DNA from: JACSRF01 sp964504445
GTDB taxonomy: Bacteria; Chloroflexota; Anaerolineae; Promineifilales; Promineifilaceae
Direction of reading: 5' to 3'
Assembly: GCA_964504445.1 (NCBI GenBank)
Contig: CAZDEO010000010.1
Span: 1-64,000 of the forward strand
DNA: 64,000 nt
The translations under genes were made by a program, and so were the position numbers. Below, one piece after another: positions 60,830 to 64,000 of this stretch. How positions within the stretch are numbered: the first letter of the stretch is position 1; each line of letters opens with the position of its first letter. The notes under the pieces are model-generated. The model saw only the letters and a list, made by a program, of their open reading frames with translations, did not search any database and had not been told where the DNA came from.

Positions 60830-61981
60830 TTACCGCGCCCCTTTCCGCCCAATCTCCCGCAGGTAAGTAGAGGAAATATCTTCCCGAAATAGCGTATCGG
60901 GGATGGCCTGGAACAATCCCGCAAAGGCGGCGGGAATGGGCAAAGCGTGCAAGTTTTGAAAATGGCCGTCCGCTGCCACCCGCCCCGCCACCAAAAAGCG
61001 ACAGCCCAACCCCGCTATTTCGCCCAGCGCCGCCAGCATTTGTGCCTCACTGTTCTGGTAGTAACGGGGCTGGAGCAGGCGCACGGCCGTATCATACCCC
61101 AGCACAAAGGTCACCCCCGGAAACAGCCGCGCCTTGGCCAAAAATGTAGGCGCTTGGGAAGCATACACCGGGTACCGCCCCGCAAATTGCGCCAGCCGCG
61201 CCAGCAACTCCTCTTGTGTCAAAGAGGGCTTGTCCACATTGGCTGCCGAAACTTCAAAAGCTACCGGTTGCCCTAAAACCTGGCTGGCGGCCCGGGCCAT
61301 GCCCAAATGTCCCTCATGCAGTGGATTAAAAGCACCCGAAAGCAGCACTTGCGGGCGCACATCTTTCAAACGCAGCAGCCCATGGGCGTGAATGCCGAAA
61401 AAAGGTATGTGTTCGCTGGTCAATTGTGCAGCTGCTGTGGCAAAATCTTGCGTATCTGTTTCCAATAAATCGCCATCCAACGGCAAGTCTAACCGGTGCG
61501 GCAGCCCACAGGCGGTAGCCAGCGTGTGCAGCATCAGTTCACTCACCAACGCCTCCTCCCCCTGTCGGTCTCGCACCCCTTTTTGCAACTGCAGGCCATA
61601 CCAAGTTTGCCGTTCTGGCGTCCAAACCGCAACGTGCGCCCGATGTTCCCCCCGCTTAGGTCGGTCAGTGATGATGGTGGCTGTACAGGCTAATCCCACC
61701 ACCGGCCCGGCATCTTCCCGCAGCCAACGTGCCCGCGTTAAGGCCCTTCCCGCCAGCAGCCGGGCGGTCTTGGGGGCCACGTACTGCTGCGGCGGCTCAT
61801 CCAAAAATTCGTCGAAAGCGGCGGCGCTATAAGGAATGAGGGCTTCTAGCAGCGTGCGGGAAGCACCCGCAACGCCCAGTAAATCGGAGAGCATTTGTGT
61901 GCCTGCCCCAGCCGTAACGACCATGAGTTGTGTCGGGCAGTCGTGAATCGCCTGAATTAATTGCCGGGTTTTATCGTTCAT
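60830..61981 (-). CDS. CinA-like domain fused to NadD-like nucleotidyltransferase (383 aa)
   Basis: Residues ~1-165 resemble the CinA C-terminal/PncC deamidase fold, but the catalytic SCTGG segment is absent (VTAGAGTQML), so deamidation is doubtful. Residues ~215-383 are a nucleotidylyltransferase with GAFNPLHEGHLGMA and ISSTYLR, as in NadD/NMNAT. A fused PncC and NaMN adenylyltransferase would act in the same NAD salvage path, so the pairing is meaningful even if the first part is regulatory. ATG 61981 is chosen (14 codons after the longest start). TACAAT lies 8 nt before it and there is no ribosome-binding site. Confidence 0.82.
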   Translation of the reverse strand: MNDKTRQLIQAIHDCPTQLMVVTAGAGTQMLSDLLGVAGASRTLLEALIPYSAAAFDEFLDEPPQQYVAPKTARLLAGRALTRARWLREDAGPVVGLACTATIITDRPKRGEHRAHVAVWTPERQTWYGLQLQKGVRDRQGEEALVSELMLHTLATACGLPHRLDLPLDGDLLETDTQDFATAAAQLTSEHIPFFGIHAHGLLRLKDVRPQVLLSGAFNPLHEGHLGMARAASQVLGQPVAFEVSAANVDKPSLTQEELLARLAQFAGRYPVYASQAPTFLAKARLFPGVTFVLGYDTAVRLLQPRYYQNSEAQMLAALGEIAGLGCRFLVAGRVAADGHFQNLHALPIPAAFAGLFQAIPDTLFREDISSTYLREIGRKGAR

Positions 61982-61989
61982 CGCCGGGA

Positions 61990-61995
61990 ATTGTA
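61990..61995 (-). promoter_or_regulatory. -10 box of the CinA/NadD-like gene
   Basis: TACAAT on the minus strand, 8 nt before the ATG. Probably leaderless. Confidence 0.4.
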
Positions 61996-62040
61996 CCAGA
62001 GAAGGAGCTAAAGGATAGAGCAAGCACCAGTGGTCGCTAA

Positions 62041-62060
62041 AAGCGCTAGCTCTAGCGCTT
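62041..62060. promoter_or_regulatory. Inverted repeat between divergent genes
   Basis: AAGCGCTAG and CTAGCGCTT form a perfect 9-bp dyad around CT. It lies between the CinA/NadD-like gene and the GT39 gene, 10 bp before the -10 of the latter, so it may be an operator for either gene. Confidence 0.5.
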
Positions 62061-62069
62061 GCTCTGGCT

Positions 62070-62075
62070 TAGAAT
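62070..62075 (+). promoter_or_regulatory. -10 box of the GT39 gene
   Basis: TAGAAT, 6 nt before ATG 62082, no ribosome-binding site. Probably leaderless. Confidence 0.4.
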
Positions 62076-62081
62076 AGGCAC

Positions 62082-64000
62082 ATGCCTGTGGAAATTTTGT
62101 GTTTGTGGTTGGTGGCGTTGCCCATATTCGGTATGCTGCTATACGTGCGGCACAGGCTGTCTGTCAGCCGCCGTACAGCAGAGCCGTTTCGGCTGACTGA
62201 CCCCAATTCGCGCCTGGGGCAGTGGGCGACGGCCGTTTTCCGCACCATACAAGCGCGGCTGCGCCCACATTTCTCCACCACGGATAAGGCCAATCCGCCC
62301 CCCCCGGAGCCGCCATCCGTGAATGCGGAGGCATTGCGCTGGCCGGTGGGCATTTTGCTGGGTAGCGGCGTGTTGCTCTTCATGCTGGGGCAGGCGGCCT
62401 ACCGGCAGGTGCCCTGGCCGGGGCGCGGCAGCGTGTTGGCTTTGATGGCGGTTGGCGCTGGCCTGTTTTTGCTTTCCGGCTTCCTGGCGCGGGGGCGGTT
62501 TGTGACACAGCGGTGGGCACAACCGTTCCCCGCCATCGCGCAGTTCTGCCAGATTACCCCTTTGCAAGTGCTGCTGCTCGTTCTGGCCCTCCTCTTTGCC
62601 TGGTTAGCCAGCTTAACCGCCGGGGTAGGGTCGGTAGCTTACCACGTGACGGCCGCAGTAACGGCCTGGTGGGGGGGCATCATTCTGGCGGTGCTGGGTG
62701 GCCTGCGCTCCGGCGAGCGCTTCTGGTTTCGCCCGGACCGGCGGGATGTGCTGCTTGTTGTTGCTCTTTTCCTGGGCGCGCTGTTGCTGCGCGGGCTGTG
62801 GCTGGAGCAATTTCCCCATACCCTGTCTGGCGATGAAGGATCGGCCGGATTGATGGCCCGCGATTTTCGCAACGGGGTGGCCAACAACCCCTTTACCTTT
62901 GGCTGGTTCTCTTTTCCCTCCCTCTATTTTGCCGTGCAGAGCAGCGGCATCTGGCTGTTGGGCAGCACCACGGCGGCGCTGCGGCTGACCTCTGCCCTAG
63001 CTGGGGCACTGACGGTGGTGGCGGTGTATGGACTGGCGCGGGTTATGTTTGACCGCACCACGGCCGTTGCTGCGGCGGCCTATCTGGCAGTTGCCCACTA
63101 TCACATTCATCTGAGCCGTATTGGGCTAAACAACATCTGGGATGGCTTATTTGCGGCGGCCGCCATTGGCTGGCTGTGGCATGGCTGGCAGTATAATCGG
63201 CGCAGCAGTTTTCTTTTGGCCGGGCTGGCGGTGGGCCTGGCCCAATATTTCTACGTCAGCGTGCGCCTGCTGCCGTTGCTATTTTTAGCTTGGGGGGGGC
63301 TGGCGTGGCTGGTAGACAAAACCCAGTTCCGCCAGCGGTTACCTGATCTGCTGCTTTCGGTTTATGTCGCGCTGGTGACCTTTTTGCCTTTGGGCATTCT
63401 CTTTGCCCGCTCTCCAGATAATTTCAACGCGCCACTGCAACGGGTGTCGATTTTTAATGGCTGGCTGGAACAAGAAATGATGATTCGCGGAGAAACGGCC
63501 GTGGGCATCATTCTTGACCAAATGACCCGCTCTGCTTTAGGGTTTACCCACGAACCGCTGCGGCTGCTTTATGACCCTGGCGTTCCTTTGCTCCTGCCCG
63601 GGGCGGCAACGTTGTTTTTGTTAGGGTTGTTATGGGCGCTGCTGCACCTGGATTTGCGCTATATGCTGCTGTTGCTGCCCTTGCTGGCAACTGTCATTAC
63701 GGGCAGTTTGAGCCTTGATCCACCAGCTTCGCAGCGCTACGTCATGGCGATGCCGTTGGTGGCGGTGTTGGTGGCGGTGCCCGTGGGGCAGGCTGGCGGC
63801 TGGCTGCGCCATTTGTGGCCGGGGAAATGGGTGACGGCCGTTGCGGTGACAGCCATGCTGCTGGCGCTGGCGGTGATAGACGTACACTATTATTTCTTTG
63901 ATGTATACGACCATTACGTTTTGGGGGGGTGGAACACCGAAACGGCCACGGAAATAGCCCATTACTTGCGGGATCATCCGGTGCAGGGGCAAGACGTTTA
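62082..64000 (+). CDS. Membrane glycosyltransferase, GT39/ArnT-like, 3' end cut by the window (639+ aa)
   Basis: The reading frame is open from ATG 62082 to the window edge. The protein has about 12 hydrophobic helices. A DE motif (SGDEGSAG, ~residue 250) in a loop fits the catalytic acid pair of GT39/ArnT/PMT-type enzymes that use polyprenyl-phosphate sugars on the outer face of the membrane. The N-terminal ~200 residues carry four extra helices. The acceptor cannot be told. The start has a -10 box at 62070-62075 and an operator-like dyad at 62041-62060. Confidence 0.82.
   Translation, partial: MPVEILCLWLVALPIFGMLLYVRHRLSVSRRTAEPFRLTDPNSRLGQWATAVFRTIQARLRPHFSTTDKANPPPPEPPSVNAEALRWPVGILLGSGVLLFMLGQAAYRQVPWPGRGSVLALMAVGAGLFLLSGFLARGRFVTQRWAQPFPAIAQFCQITPLQVLLLVLALLFAWLASLTAGVGSVAYHVTAAVTAWWGGIILAVLGGLRSGERFWFRPDRRDVLLVVALFLGALLLRGLWLEQFPHTLSGDEGSAGLMARDFRNGVANNPFTFGWFSFPSLYFAVQSSGIWLLGSTTAALRLTSALAGALTVVAVYGLARVMFDRTTAVAAAAYLAVAHYHIHLSRIGLNNIWDGLFAAAAIGWLWHGWQYNRRSSFLLAGLAVGLAQYFYVSVRLLPLLFLAWGGLAWLVDKTQFRQRLPDLLLSVYVALVTFLPLGILFARSPDNFNAPLQRVSIFNGWLEQEMMIRGETAVGIILDQMTRSALGFTHEPLRLLYDPGVPLLLPGAATLFLLGLLWALLHLDLRYMLLLLPLLATVITGSLSLDPPASQRYVMAMPLVAVLVAVPVGQAGGWLRHLWPGKWVTAVAVTAMLLALAVIDVHYYFFDVYDHYVLGGWNTETATEIAHYLRDHPVQGQDV

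Larger units (their letters stand above)
646..63841. repeat. Dispersed palindrome ACGGCCGT, about 90 copies
   Basis: The 8-bp palindrome ACGGCCGT occurs about 90 times by hand count (first 646-653, last 63834-63841), on average 1.4 per kb. It is often extended to AACGGCCGTT or GGAAACGGCCGTT. At this G+C only one or two copies are expected by chance. Copies sit mainly inside genes in all reading frames, read as Thr-Ala-Val, Asn/Tyr/Asp-Gly-Arg or Arg-Pro, and some are intergenic. Two copies lie within 25 bp near 6600-6630. Density drops to about four copies in 37.1-45.6 kb. The pattern is like HIP1 of cyanobacteria. Its function is unknown. Confidence 0.85.

Noticed and set aside
1..64000. CRISPR array, tRNA, rRNA, transposase, phage genes
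   Set aside because: None was seen by eye. Small RNA genes cannot be excluded without a covariance-model search.

Overview
The window looks like a chromosomal contig from a Chloroflexota bacterium, probably a filamentous Anaerolineae/Caldilineae-type lineage. This is inferred from the gene repertoire, not from a search. It carries two giant SARP/NB-ARC/TPR regulators, LysW-like zinc ribbons, SpoVS, a Gly-rich surface protein and a C25-peptidase surface protein, a GT39 membrane glycosyltransferase and many Ser/Thr-kinase signalling parts. G+C is moderately high. No rRNA, tRNA, CRISPR, transposase or phage gene was seen. A 100-N scaffold gap lies at 29595-29694.

Layout. 0-17.6 kb: two copies of one module, in which a SARP regulator is transcribed away from a unit holding a large secreted protein and a ~70-residue protein of one small family. 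Between them lie two LysW-like zinc ribbons, a NarL-type two-component pair and a lone receiver. 17.7-30.4 kb: ssb, glutamate dehydrogenase, a DUF92 membrane protein, a VIT/VWA surface protein, an S9 peptidase, an AbrB/PIN toxin-antitoxin pair, Sua5/TsaC, an ABC exporter and a deoxynucleoside kinase. 30.5-37 kb: PlsC acyltransferase, pentapeptide protein, methyltransferase, NYN protein, PPOX-fold protein, UbiX and YhaM-like nuclease. 37-45.6 kb: one minus-strand signalling cluster, in transcription order Ser/Thr kinase with PQQ propeller, PP2C phosphatase, J-like/VWA protein, FHA protein, small protein, OmpR-type regulator and Rel. 45.6-64 kb: PIG-L deacetylase, moaC and fused moaD-moaE, fabF-rnc-rmlD-like, the primary sigma factor, a tyrosine autokinase, an ABC-F protein, a CoaE fusion, a site-2 protease, SpoVS, a left-handed beta-helix protein, a CinA/NadD-like fusion and a truncated GT39 gene.

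The most notable signals are not genes. (1) The palindrome ACGGCCGT occurs about 90 times (hand count), dozens-fold above chance, like the HIP1 palindrome of cyanobacteria. (2) Degenerate tandem repeats with a 7-bp period sit in several intergenic regions, in one protein linker and on both sides of the assembly gap, like cyanobacterial STRRs. (3) Both SARP modules have heptamer direct repeats at an exact 11-bp period ending 8-9 bp before a -10 box, the operator layout known for Streptomyces SARPs. (4) Three parS-like 16-mers lie within 2.7 kb at 32.8-35.5 kb. (5) Phased DnaA boxes, two of them perfect, lie in a 611-bp intergenic region at 59.2-59.6 kb. Together, (4) and (5) raise the possibility that the window is near the replication origin. 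(6) Several genes have a -10 box only 5-9 nt before the start codon and no Shine-Dalgarno, suggesting leaderless mRNAs.
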